Assembly (NCBI GenBank): GCA_014621425.1 | Contig: JAANBB010000633.1 | Coordinates: forward strand, 1 to 18,600 | Length of the DNA stretch: 18,600 nucleotides | Direction: 5' to 3' | Source of the DNA: Cylindrodendrum hubeiense | Lineage: Eukaryota > Ascomycota > Sordariomycetes > Hypocreales > Nectriaceae | Shown: positions 1 to 9,295 of the stretch, one piece after another | How positions within the stretch are numbered: position 1 is the first letter of the stretch | Layout: the number at the start of each line of letters is the position of its first letter | Position numbers and translations under genes: made by a program | The notes under the pieces: model-generated | Database searches by the model: none | The model's input: only the letters and a program-made list of their open reading frames with translations | Told to the model about the DNA's origin: nothing

Positions 1-268
1 TGAGAGGCGTGAGAGGCGTGAGATGGCCGCGGGCAATTGAGGTCACTGGGCTGGACGGGCTGGCAAGATGCGGCGGCGATGGTTGAGGTCCAAGTTTGAG
101 GTCGAGGTTGAAGGTGGGAGTTGAGTCTGGTAGCGTAAGAGGTACGTACCTTGACGTTGAAGGTCCAGGGACGTTTCTGGGGGAGCTTGGGCCATCCCCC
201 TCCATGTGCAGCAGCCACCTGGATGATGTCAGCCATGATTCGACAAACCACAAATGCGACGCTGCTAG

Positions 269-370
269 ATACCTTAGGTACCTTAGGTAGGGAGGCAGGT
301 GGGTAGATACATTGTAGGTACGTCGAATAGAGCACCTCCATAACTACCTACCTATGTAAGTACCTAGGTA
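269..370. repeat. TACCTA / TACCTAGGTA repeat cluster
   Basis: Two adjacent copies of the 9-mer TACCTTAGG at 270-287 are followed by a TAGG remnant, then ACTACCTACCT near 344 and a perfect palindrome TACCTAGGTA at 361-370. Further TACCTAC words occur at about 528, 4582, 5756 and 7966, always outside the genes. Motifs of this sort are scattered in the intergenic DNA of many Sordariomycetes; their role is unknown to me. The copies are seen directly; calling them a family is inference. Confidence 0.6.
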
Positions 371-746
371 GGTCGGTATCTTTCCAGTATCGTCAACACA
401 CGCACAAGACAGACGATCGACAACAGTATATTCATCCAACGTGGCGTTGCCTTGTACAGTAGCCCACCCACCACTCTGGTCATCCACAATATGTAATATC
501 GCTACTGTGCAGACCAGGCAGTAAAACTACCTACCTGGGAATTTATTCCGAGGTGCACATGACTGTTCCATTGGTGGGGAAAGCGTGTGTTCAACGCCGG
601 CCCACATGAACAAAGCTGAGAAGGTATTGCGGCCGTGCTTGCTCCCTTCTTCAATACAGCTGACGACCACCGAAATCCCAAATCCACGCTGCCCGTCTCA
701 CCTCATCCCATACATCCATAACCCTGACCCAGACTTTGGCCAGCCA

Positions 747-752
747 TATAAG
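747..752 (+). promoter_or_regulatory. TATA-box-like TATAAG
   Basis: TATAAG sits 37 bases before an ATG at 789 in the context CACACAATG, followed by pyrimidine-rich leader-like sequence with repeated CTTACAA words (838-860) and a convincing intron at 862-935. The arrangement resembles a fungal core promoter reading rightward toward the 3' end of ERG5. No transcript evidence is available from sequence alone. Confidence 0.3.
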
Positions 753-788
753 GCTCTCCTTTTCAGGGACTCACCTCCTTTCCACACA

Positions 789-967
789 ATGTCGTCCTCC
801 ACACGGTACCACAATTCGTGCTCCCCTCTCAGTCTACAGCTTACAACTTACAACTTACAACGTACGTCCTTCACCGTCCATTCTCTCACTGACTCATCTG
901 TCTTTTCATTTCATGCTTCTTTTCCATTTGCTTAGTCTGTCCAATTGCCATGTGTTTGGCTGCTTAA
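789..967 (+). CDS. Possible spliced micro-ORF (34 aa) or 5' part of a noncoding transcript
   Basis: An ATG at 789 opens 24 codons up to a GTACGT donor at 862. A 74-nt intron-like stretch (862-935) has a CACTGAC branch-like element near 889-895, a long pyrimidine tract and a TTGCTTAG acceptor. Joining 789-861 to 936-967 gives a 34-residue Ser/Leu-rich peptide ending in CLAA and a TAA. I recognise no family. The peptide itself may be meaningless; what stands out is the intron quality plus the TATA element upstream. It could equally be the leader of a longer noncoding RNA running toward ERG5. Confidence 0.2.
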
Positions 968-1344
968 TGCTCTACGGCCGGGGGCCCAAGGAAAACGCCC
1001 ACGGGCCGCCTGCCAACTATATACACAGAGAATAGGTATTACAACTGATATTCCATCATGCCACTTCTTCGTCTTCATTGGTCGTGGCGCCATGGTTTCG
1101 CCTTCGGTCGACGAAGCTCATTCTTCTAGATCTCGCCACCCAGAGCAGCTGGACTCTGTCTGTTTTCGTCTCTCTCAGCTATGGCTCATGGTCCGGTGGT
1201 CTTCTCTTTGAACTCTCGATATTTTATCTATCCGAGACTCGTCTGTAAATCATTGGTTACACCGCTGTGGTTGCGAGGTGGCCATCAGATCGCAAACGCA
1301 ACATGTATCATACTTCAGCCGCACAGCGACCTCAGTCAGTACAC

Positions 1345-3203
1345 TTACTTCCTGTCCTCAAACGTAAGAGGGCAGTCGTCCTAAAACTCGTTAGTTTTCC
1401 ATCATTTTCTTGTCCTTTCAAAGTATCAAGGAGTATACAACTTACCATGGGGAAAATGGTGGCAAACACCTTGATCTCCTCCGACCGAGGAGTGGCGTGG
1501 TGCTTCCAGTTCAGCATCATGGACGCCTTTCCAATCATCAACGCCAAGTTCAGCTGAGCATACTGCTGACCGAGACAGTAGTGGGGGCCCACGCCGAATA
1601 CAAGGTAGTTCTTCTTGCCCTTCTCCTCGGCATCGCCGGTGTAGTATCGCTCGGGGTCAAAGTAGTCGGGGTTCTCGTACACATCAGGGTCGTGCAGTGC
1701 CATGTATGTGGTGGGGATCAGCATGGAGCCTATCAAGATTCATCGGTCAGCATCAATCTTCATCTCATCAAAATACAGAAAGGGGGAAGAAACTCACCCT
1801 TGGGGACGGTGTACGAGTCACTGATAGGGAACGCCTTCTTGACCAGGTAGGGAACCATCAGGACCGGGGGTCGGTATCGCAGCAGCTCGCGGACGACGGC
1901 ACGGGTGTAAGTCAGGGACTCAAGCTCGTCCATGTTAACTTCAGCGGTGGTGTTGCCGTTGCGGACCTTCAGGTTCTCCTCTCGGACACGGTCGAGGACG
2001 TCGGGTCGCTGGGCCATGATCTGGAACAGCCAAGTGCAAGCACTGCTGGTTGCGTCCTGAGAGGCGAAGAGGAAGGTGAAGATAGTCTGAGAGATCTCAT
2101 AATCGTTGAACATGCGCAGGAGAGGCTGAGGCTTATCGACACCCTCGGTGTTGCCCTTTGCCTCGGCCTCGCGCCAAGCCTCGGACTTGATCATTTGGAT
2201 AATCCAGCCGTCCATGATACAGGTAATCTCGCCACCAGCGGCCATACGGACCTTGCTCTTGGCAGCGCACTTGGCGAATTCAGCCAGAACCATATCAGCG
2301 GCCTTCTTGCCGTACCAGGTTTTGGTGTAGGGGATAATGATGGGGAAGTTGACAAGCTCGAGAGCGGCAGTGATGAGGTAGTAGTCGTCGGAAATCTTCT
2401 TGACAGCCTCGTCCGAGATATAGTGGCCGACAAAGGTGCGGCAAGAAACGGCGCACATGACGTCGCGGAACTCGGTCATGAAGGGCATGGGCTCGCCCTT
2501 GTTCTCCTTGGTCAGGTTAACAAAGCGCTCGAAGTAGGCGTTGTACACCTCCTCCTGGCCGGGCAGGTAGCTCTCGAGAGCCTTGCGGGTGAAAAGGTTG
2601 TTGAGACCCTTGCGGAAGTCGATATGAGGCTTTCCATCGAGGAAGACCCAGTTGTCGTGGCCGAGGAGCTTGTGCGCAACATCGACGACACAAGGCTTAA
2701 CGTACGAGGGGGAGTTAAGGACCTTGCGGGCCATGTCTCGAGTGGAGGCGATAACGACGAACCTGCGCGAGAATGTCAGGGAAACTCGCACCAGAGCCCA
2801 ACAGGAATGGATGTACTAACTTGTGGAAGACGGAAACACAGCTGAGGGGACCGCTGGCCCACTTGTTGTAGTACTCCTCGAATTTGGGGTCCATGGACTG
2901 AAGGAAGGGGCCGATGAAGGGCATCTTCCAGGCAGGACCAACAATGGAGCCCTTGTTCATGATATAGCTGACTGTGAGCGGCGTTAGTGCGACGAATCAT
3001 GAGGGATTGAAGAGGGAGGAGAGAGACGCACGCTGATCATAGATGACACACATGGCAACAAAGGTAAAGACGAGCGTCCAGGCCCCGGCGTTGGAGATGG
3101 CATCAACAACATAGTCGAGTTGAGGAGGGATGTTGACGCTGGGGTACTTGGCGTTGGCCAAGACGGACGTGAAGCCCGAGGCAGTGTAGTTGATGGCGTC
3201 CAT
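1345..3203 (-). CDS. ERG5: Sterol C-22 desaturase, cytochrome P450 CYP61 (ERG5)
   Basis: This enzyme introduces the C22-C23 double bond into the sterol side chain, a late step of ergosterol synthesis in the endoplasmic reticulum. Five exons are supported: 3203-3032, 2971-2821, 2762-1798, 1729-1446 and 1380-1345, with introns of 60, 58, 68 and 65 nt; all have GT-AG ends and every join keeps frame. The product is 535 aa, normal for the family. A membrane anchor spans about residues 39-55. The I-helix carries SQDATSS (342-348), the K-helix ExxR is ELLR (400-403), FDPERY lies at 453-458, and the haem loop [10 protein letters not shown] has the thiolate Cys481. The last exon is only 36 nt and encodes [11 protein letters not shown], the conserved end of CYP61. 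The haem loop and flanking sequence fit CYP61 rather than CYP51. The start ATG precedes the anchor, with no closer alternative. Confidence 0.95.
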
Positions 3204-3850
3204 TGTGGCTAACGGGATGGAGAGACGACGGACAGGTCGAATCTACGCCGGGAGAATGCGAATCGGATCGAGGATGAGCTGGGTCGCGTCGCGAAACGGA
3301 GCCCGAGTTGGCGAGTTGGTGTTGGCGTTGAGTCTCGGGCGTGCGCCAGGCCAGGCAAGAACCAGACACGACGTGAGAGGCGGGAGAGACGGGGAGAAGG
3401 AACAGTCGACGACCAAAGGTGTTGACAAGAACCTTGGGAGGAGGAAGACTTGGCCTTGGAGGTGAGGAGGGAAAGGGAGAGGAAGAGAAGGGGGGTGGGC
3501 GAGGGAAAAGTAGGTTGAGAAACCCGGCGATGGAGGGAGGAGGCGTTAGTAATTCCCGGACAGGGCACCGCAAGCGCCGGTAGGGTCAGCGTACTTTGAG
3601 GAGTACTTTTAGAGGGCCCGGGTCTGTTGGAGTGTTGGAGGTGTGTGGATGGGCATGGGATCCAGAAAGGGCCCGGGGTTCCGGGGGGAGAGGCGACGGA
3701 GCCAAGGGTGGGATTTTCAGTGGTGGTGATTTGGTGATTTGGAGATTTGGTGAGCGAGAATGAGGAGCAAGTGGATGAGACAAGGGACAATGCTTGGGCT
3801 CTTTCTCCGTGTATTCTCCGCGCAGGCATCTGCTGGCTCTCAAACGCCGG
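3204..3850 (-). promoter_or_regulatory. ERG5 5' leader and promoter region
   Basis: On the minus strand the first 600 bases upstream of the ERG5 ATG are strongly pyrimidine-rich (CT tracts around 3430-3540), as is usual for the leaders and core promoters of well-expressed fungal genes. No ATG occurs on the minus strand between 3204 and about 3450, so the near leader has no upstream ORF. No clear TATA box is seen. At 3721-3755 the minus strand shows repeated AATCACC/AAATC words that loosely resemble sterol-responsive elements. Exact transcription start and regulatory sites cannot be set from the sequence. Confidence 0.5.
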
Positions 3851-3900
3851 GGGTGTGTAGCTTCTGGCCGTGTTTTTTTCTCACCTTGTTCATGAGCTGG

Positions 3901-3928
3901 CTCTGCTTGCTGCTCTGCTTGCTGCTCT
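3901..3928 (+). repeat. Short tandem repeat, 12-nt unit
   Basis: The unit CTCTGCTTGCTG occurs twice in a row (3901-3912, 3913-3924) and then starts a third time. It lies in a non-coding stretch upstream of ERG5 and encodes a Leu-rich run in one plus-strand frame, which explains a short hydrophobic open frame there. Confidence 0.7.
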
Positions 3929-4972
3929 CTTGGGCCGTCTCTCCACCGAGATTGACCAGGGGAGGGGAGGAGAACGAGCAGTCAACAGTGATGGGGGGCG
4001 TGCAATTGGCCTCGGGTGGATGTTCTTGGTGGGGAGGTTGGAAAGCCACCACACACCTTCCCTACCGTACCTCTCTAATCTATACCCGCAGCACTACCGT
4101 ACCCGCAGCAGGAGCATCATCAACAACAGCAGAGCGCCGGTAGACGACGCCCAACAGGGATGTGGCAGCTACTCTTGGACTGGATCGGGTTACTCATTGC
4201 CAATCCAGGCAATATGGTAGGAACGGACCGGGACGAAGAACGGAGCCAACACAGAGGCAATTGCAGCAGTGAATGGACAACCCTGTGGCCGGGGGGGTGC
4301 AGATTAGGATGAACCACAAGCTACTCGCTCTCACTCCGGGACATCTGAGATGACGACAATCACCCATTTTGCTGGGCTTCATTTCAATCGCTTTTTTTTT
4401 TGCAGGCTATCTCGCGGGGCGAACCCACCCATGGAATTTCCCATCATAGTCTAGCGCGGCAATTTGGTTGGGCAAGAAGCACGGTTAACCTCTAACCATG
4501 AAGGACCCGCGGCTTCCTTTCCACTTTCCACACCTCCGCCGTCGCCGCGCGTGGCACAGGTGCAACAGCACCTAATCATGCACTACCTACCTCGTAGTAA
4601 CCCCCCCCCTAAACGTCCCTCATAACGGGTACCCCAGCCAGCACGTCTGTCGTCTCGGCCGGCTGCGCTGGGCTCCGAGCCCTGGGAAAACAGACCACTT
4701 TGCGGCACCCGGAAGAGCGACCGCGACAGGTGCAGGATACAGACAGGGAAGTGACGGAGCGGTACCCGCCGTCGGGAGCGGGCGCGAGATGGTCGTTTCC
4801 GCAACCACTCAGGCACTCAGTCAATCAAATCAACTCAATTCATTCAGGGACTCATTCAGTCACCCAGTCATTCGGTCAATCGATTGTGCAATCCACCACA
4901 CTCCCCTCCAACATCGCCTTCACTCCCGAACACGCCTCCTCCCTCTTCTTTTCGTATCGCGCATCTCGCATC

Positions 4973-5014
4973 ATGGCAAATTCATCGTCATCGTCCGCCG
5001 CTTTAACGTCTTAG
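4973..5014 (+). CDS. 13-codon ORF behind a leader-like sequence
   Basis: Pyrimidine-rich sequence with many CAxC and TCA words (about 4810-4972) leads into CATCATGGC, a good fungal start context, and an ORF of 13 codons that is mainly Ser and Ala and ends at TAG. The surroundings look like a real 5' UTR and start, but the frame closes at once. It may be an upstream ORF, the beginning of a decayed gene, or chance. No donor site is seen before the stop. Confidence 0.12.
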   Translation: MANSSSSSAALTS

Positions 5015-5119
5015 TGCCAGGCCCCTTGCCTTGTGCACCCACACACCCACCCCACATCAACCCCACCACAGACTCTCCTCCGCCATCCTCCAGAATGCTC
5101 CCGCCACGGCCACGCCCAG

Positions 5120-5410
5120 TCAGTTCGGTGTATCAGTGACCATCCGGGGGGCGGATTGACAACAGATCAGTACAGCATCTTGCTTGCGTATCATACATGG
5201 CATGTACGGCGCATAGCGTACCGCTTCTGCGGGATTCCCCCAAATCCCCCCCGGGCCTCTGGGGCCTCTGGGGTTTTGTCGCATATCGTACGTTTCCCCA
5301 GAGCTGATAGCTGGCGATGAGCCCCGGCTGCCCGGTGCCCTATGCTCCTTCCTATGCTTCCCGTCCAGATCCATCCCGACCTGGCGGGTTGGAGCATCTG
5401 TATCGTCCAT
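5120..5410 (-). CDS. Hypothetical protein, weak
   Basis: An ATG-initiated frame of 96 codons. The N-terminal half is hydrophilic and charged (begins MDDTDAPTRQVG), followed by a Gly/Pro/Arg-rich stretch and a C-terminal half containing several Cys and Met. I recognise no family. The GGGGCCTCTG repeats of the DNA underlie the Gly/Pro-rich middle, which argues for a chance frame. A second minus-strand frame starts upstream at 5721 and has a GTGAGT donor-like site at 5549, so a multi-exon gene is conceivable, but I could not join the two convincingly. Confidence 0.15.
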   Translation of the reverse strand: MDDTDAPTRQVGMDLDGKHRKEHRAPGSRGSSPAISSGETYDMRQNPRGPRGPGGIWGNPAEAVRYAPYMPCMIRKQDAVLICCQSAPRMVTDTPN

Positions 5411-6225
5411 TGGTCACGACTCGCTGTCTCCTCCTTACTTTCTTGATCCTACGACGCACGGTGCTCAACAAAAAAGCATCCAGCTTGAGGCGGTGTCCGA
5501 CCATCCGCTGACTGCTTGCCAGCCTGACAACGTGCTTTAATACTCACGTCATCGGTATGAACCAAACCCCCCAGCTCCGCTCGGCCTCGCGAGGTTGCGA
5601 AAACACCTGAAACTATGTTTCTGCCAGGCCAAGCACCAAAGAGCCAGTAAGAACAACTCTTATCCTGTACGCGTATAGGAATGTTCGATACCTGATCCAC
5701 GGTATTTCGCGCCCCCGACATCCAGTCGCTCAGCTTGTCCTCACCTCAAACAACTTACCTACCGAGCCTCCGGAGTCCTCCGGGCATCACGCATGCGTAT
5801 TCGGGATATCATGCAAGCATGAAAGAGCCCATTCCCATAGGGCCAAAAGGTTCACTCGCGGATACTGACGTTGGACCCTTGCATGCGCCGTCGCCGTTGA
5901 CGTGACTGTTTCCGGACTCCATGGCCCGACACCGAACCGAGTACAGGCGTACTCAGTGCACGCAGTGTACGTATCCGTATAGTCTGAACCCTTGGCTATG
6001 CGTGGAACGTTTCAGAGCAAACAAGCTGTTGGCCGTCGTAGTCGCGGCATACTTCAGCACCTCAGTCTCAGTCCAGGACTCTCCACGCCTGATCTCTAAT
6101 GTCAGCTTCTTAAGAGGCTGAGAATGGGCACAATCTGATCTAATCACCAGATAACCCACATACGGAGGCTCAACTCGGTACATCGAGAACCTGGATGAAA
6201 GAACTCGGTGGCCAGCATTGAAATT

Positions 6226-6612
6226 ATGGCATCACAAGGGCGGCGCCGTACACTAGCTATATCTGTCCAAGGGGACGAAGGGTCATGCATGGACTTCACA
6301 ATTACCAGACACCATCGACCAGCACAACAGCGGCTGCTAAACATACCTCGAGATGATTGGTGTATCTCCATATCAAGCTCGTGGGGCCATCCAAGGGTCA
6401 CCCAGGCACAGCCAGTCACCACGCCGGGTGTGGACAGGGGGCGGGCCTTCAAGCAGATGAAGAGAATGCTTAGTGAACCATCCATCAAACCAACAAGCGC
6501 ACCCCACTCGAAAACAGATCCCGTCCGGAGTCACGTTGACTGCCACTCGTCGTATTCGGTCGTTCGCCTGTTCGGCCGGGTTTCTTTGCATCCTTCCATG
6601 CTGCCCGCATAG
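6226..6612 (+). CDS. Hypothetical ORF, weak
   Basis: An ATG-initiated 128-codon frame with a mixed, non-repetitive composition. No domain, signal peptide or membrane segment is evident. The opposite strand is also open over the same stretch, a common by-chance pattern in GC-rich DNA. It is followed within a few bases by another plus-strand frame in a different register (6617-7108), so a spliced pair is possible; no clear donor-acceptor pair linking them was found. Confidence 0.15.
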   Translation: MASQGRRRTLAISVQGDEGSCMDFTITRHHRPAQQRLLNIPRDDWCISISSSWGHPRVTQAQPVTTPGVDRGRAFKQMKRMLSEPSIKPTSAPHSKTDPVRSHVDCHSSYSVVRLFGRVSLHPSMLPA

Positions 6613-6616
6613 GTCA

Positions 6617-7108
6617 ATGACTGCGCATTTCTGGGTAAAAACAACTGCCGCGAATCTATGTACTACGAATATCAGGAATCATGATGACTCCAGCACCGGA
6701 AGCATTGATGGCAGAGACCCGAGATTCCTTATAGTATGCTGCACTGGTGAGCCACATGGCTCCCCTGATGCGCTCAGTTGCCGCAGCCGAGACGGTGTTC
6801 TATCGTCGACCCCCTCGAGACTCCATACATCAACCCCATTGGCCAATTCGCTTCCCCGCAGCCAATCGACATTGACCGCTCTTCATATGACTAATGGGCG
6901 TATCGATCTGCTTGCGCGACGTGATCCAGGGTCCGACCTCTGGCCGGATACGAATACGGACCAGGGTCCTCCACCAAAGACACGAAGATGCCGCCACGCC
7001 GCCGAACCGACAAGCGATTGGGCTATCATGGACCCTTTTTTTCCGAATTCGACTATGCATACTGTAGTGCGCGCCAAAAGCATGGGTGGGTGTGCACACC
7101 TCAGATAA
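6617..7108 (+). CDS. Hypothetical ORF, weak
   Basis: The frame is open from 6461 to 7108; its first sensible ATG is at 6617, giving 163 aa. The length is a little more than expected by chance in non-coding DNA of this base composition. The product is rich in Thr, Ser, Arg and Cys with no recognisable domain. I do not assign a function and consider a chance ORF more likely than a gene. Confidence 0.15.
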   Translation: MTAHFWVKTTAANLCTTNIRNHDDSSTGSIDGRDPRFLIVCCTGEPHGSPDALSCRSRDGVLSSTPSRLHTSTPLANSLPRSQSTLTALHMTNGRIDLLARRDPGSDLWPDTNTDQGPPPKTRRCRHAAEPTSDWAIMDPFFPNSTMHTVVRAKSMGGCAHLR

Positions 7109-8214
7109 ATGTGCTCCCGTGCCTCCCGTGCAGCACATTGGTACCAACCCGGTCAATACTACCCATAACTGTCAATGCACAGGTGCACCTGCACGGCATT
7201 TCACAGCCTGTTCGCTGTCCGGAGTTAAGGTGTTGGGACGGACTACTGCTAGGCGCCCATACACTGTCCATACCGTCGCCGCAGTGACAACGATGATGAG
7301 GAGGGCGTAATAGTGAAGGAAGCAGTCAGCAATGGCTCACTCCGCGTCTCCCTCACCGTCTCCTACTTTCCTCCTCTCCTCAGCCTTCTTGATGACATTG
7401 TGGGACACGTGACAAAGACAAAAGGGGGATAGGTCCAGGGACGCGAACTTGGGGCCAACATGTGCGCCAAGAGTTGGCTGAACAACCTTATTGTGAGGCG
7501 TTCTGGCGTCGTCTTCCAGCTGCCCCTCGCTCAAATACATCCATCGACGTCATTGCCCTTCCTCTTCTCGACTTACCAGACGCCTCGCTTGTTGCCCAGA
7601 GTCCGTTGAGTCAGTTGTTCAACAGCAGCCCTCTTCATACCCACTCAGCATGTGGTAGCAAGTTGGGCGCTAGGCTGCCGCAGCGTTATGGTAGGGGATC
7701 TTAGCATGGGTACATTCACAGGGGTGGTTGATGGGTAGCCTGCAATTGCTGCCTACCCTATACCTCTGTATTCCGTCCGTCGTAGGTATCATGATTGACT
7801 ACATACTTGTAGTAGTTGATGTTTGGGTAATTAATTGTTTGAATCCGTGATGAGATCTTATTGTGACTGTAAAGGTCGCACGCGTAGCGTCATCGAGACA
7901 TGCTTATCTTTGTGTTGAACGTTGAAGCATGATCTCCCTTGGAATTTTACTTACTGATTCGCACTACCTACATTTATGCATAGTATTGTATCCCAACCCA
8001 ATCACACAAAAGGATAACTGGCTGAGTCCTTACCGAGACCCTGGTCAATATATCACTCGGAGACACCACTGGGAGATAGGTTCGCAATTCGAAATGCCCT
8101 ATTGCCTCAACTTTGGCAACCAAGCCCAAAACCCGTGATCCTATTTGGATCCCGGCTCCCAACAGGAGCAAATGATACTGGAAGCCTGGACGGAAGAGCT
8201 CCATGGCTGACTTA

Positions 8215-8563
8215 CCCTCCGCGATACAGACGGTGCGGCGCTTCTACAACGGCCTCGGAGAGGGTGCGGAGCACAGCCCTGGTGTCGGTGATGTGGGCCC
8301 CGAACGCACCCCGGATGCCCCCGTAGTTCCGAGCCACCGGCGTCCGTGCCGGCGCCTAAGATGCACCCGTCAGTGCCGATCTCGAAAATGGGGCAGATGC
8401 GAGTTGTCCCAATTTTTGGGTGTGGGAGGGGTCCCACATGCGGGATCTGTGGATGATGCTGTCCCTCCCTTTGGATGTTCGACGGCGACATGTGCTGGAG
8501 GGACGAAGACGTGGGGGACGTGATGGGATGTGTGAAGCGCTTCAAAGATGTCGTATTATCCAT
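8215..8563 (-). CDS. Possible exon(s) of an unrecognised minus-strand gene
   Basis: A minus-strand frame begins with ATG at 8563 and runs through a Ser/Thr/His/Pro-rich segment into ICPIFEIGTDGCILGAG. Around 8347 a CTGAC-then-TTAG acceptor-like site is followed, in another frame, by an alanine/arginine-rich segment containing VARNYGGIRGAFGAHI and VLRTLSEAVVEAP, which ends at a GTAAGT donor-like site at about 8214. The second segment looks more protein-like than most frames in this interval. The exon model is incomplete: the first donor and any downstream exon are not identified, and no family is recognised. Confidence 0.2.
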
Positions 8564-9000
8564 GATTGGATCTTTGAGGAGGGGGGATGGTCACATGGAT
8601 GCCCAGATGATGTGCGATAATGTCTATCTGCAGAACACAGTTGATGCATATCGTTTGCGCTTGCTCGCTTTCAGTGATGATGGCATGGCGTAGGATCTGA
8701 ACAACAACACTGCCAAGTGTTTGACCTCGAGGTGCACAAAATCCAACACCAGATCCCACGTCCACGTCATGGAATCCCAAGACTCGGCCATCTTCCTTGC
8801 AACAGGCAGCCCATGTACGTCTCCAATCGCCCAAAACCTGGCCGCTGCCGGAGGATTGCGTCATTGGCGCCCTCCAACCCCCCCACGAAGCAAGCCTACC
8901 CTATAGTGGGCGGCTCCGAGAGGGGGGCCTCAGAGGCAGCCCAAAGGCCCCAAACAGGCAACTGGAGCGATGGTGATGGATTGATTGGCAGGCGACGGGT

Positions 9001-9295
9001 AGTGTAAGCGGAGAGTGGATGCGTAACGTAACGTACGTGTCTATGAGGGTGATGGTTATAGCTTAGGTTTCTGGCGCGCGTCACGCTTTTCTGCCCGATG
9101 GGTGATGACTGATGGGGATAGTGGTGGTGGTGGTTGTGGGTATAACTGGAACCCGTCCGCAGTCGCAATCGAGGGAGTTTCATCATCACTCGCATCGAAG
9201 CTACCACCTGCAACCACACGTTTCCCAACAGCACCATCATTGCCATCTACAACACCAAGAACCATCATCAAGACAACCCCAACAAACCAGCCATC
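9001..9295 (+). promoter_or_regulatory. Promoter and CA-rich leader of the I9 inhibitor gene
   Basis: The last 100 bases before the ATG at 9296 are CA-rich with repeated CAACACC, CATCATC and CAAGACAACC-like words, typical of leaders of highly expressed fungal genes. Upstream is a GGTGGT run (about 9120-9138) followed by GTATAAC at about 9139, a possible weak TATA element. An ACGTA-rich patch (CGTAACGTAACGTACGTG, about 9021-9038) could hold bZIP-type sites. Confidence 0.4.

Larger units (their letters stand above)
1..1344. other. Stretch without a confident gene, downstream of ERG5
   Basis: This segment lies beyond the stop codon of the minus-strand ERG5 gene and should contain its 3' UTR at its right-hand end. 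Open frames here are under about 120 codons, overlap each other and show no family signature that I recognise. What can be seen is a short tandem TGAGAGGCG repeat at 1-20, GA/GT-rich sequence with many TTGAGGT-like words at 80-170, TACCTA-type repeats at 269-370, and a promoter-like plus-strand segment from about 747 to 967 that is listed separately. A partial gene running off the left edge cannot be excluded. Confidence 0.6.
3851..9000. other. Long gene-poor interval with only weak ORFs
   Basis: About 5 kb between the ERG5 promoter and the I9-inhibitor promoter has no gene I can identify. Open frames are short or lack an ATG, overlap on both strands, and their translations are rich in Arg, Ser, Pro and Cys without domain patterns. 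Seen inside: a T-run followed by GCAG at about 4391-4405 that resembles an intron acceptor, a TCA-word-rich leader-like segment at 4810-4975, short GCCTCTGG repeats near 5256-5275, two plus-strand frames at 6226-6612 and 6617-7108, an AT-rich patch at about 7780-7990, and a GC-rich patch at 8190-8560 with possible minus-strand exons. No tRNA, 5S rRNA or transposase signature was found by eye. Confidence 0.55.

Noticed and set aside
1697..2845. 382-codon plus-strand open frame
   Set aside because: It is exactly antisense to the ERG5 exons. Codon bias of a real gene often leaves the opposite strand open, and the translation has no domain pattern.
1345..3203. CYP51 (sterol 14-alpha demethylase) as the identity of the P450
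   Set aside because: The haem loop [11 protein letters not shown] and the C-terminal ATIFPMDDCPLTF fit CYP61/ERG5; CYP51 has a different haem-loop and I-helix signature.
3760..4143. 127-codon plus-strand frame with a hydrophobic Leu-rich segment, a possible small membrane protein
   Set aside because: The hydrophobic run comes from the CTCTGCTTGCTG tandem repeat and T-rich DNA, with no conserved motif. It lies where ERG5 promoter sequence is expected.
4391..4405. T-run plus GCAG as an intron acceptor of a plus-strand gene
   Set aside because: No matching donor with a coding frame on either side was found.
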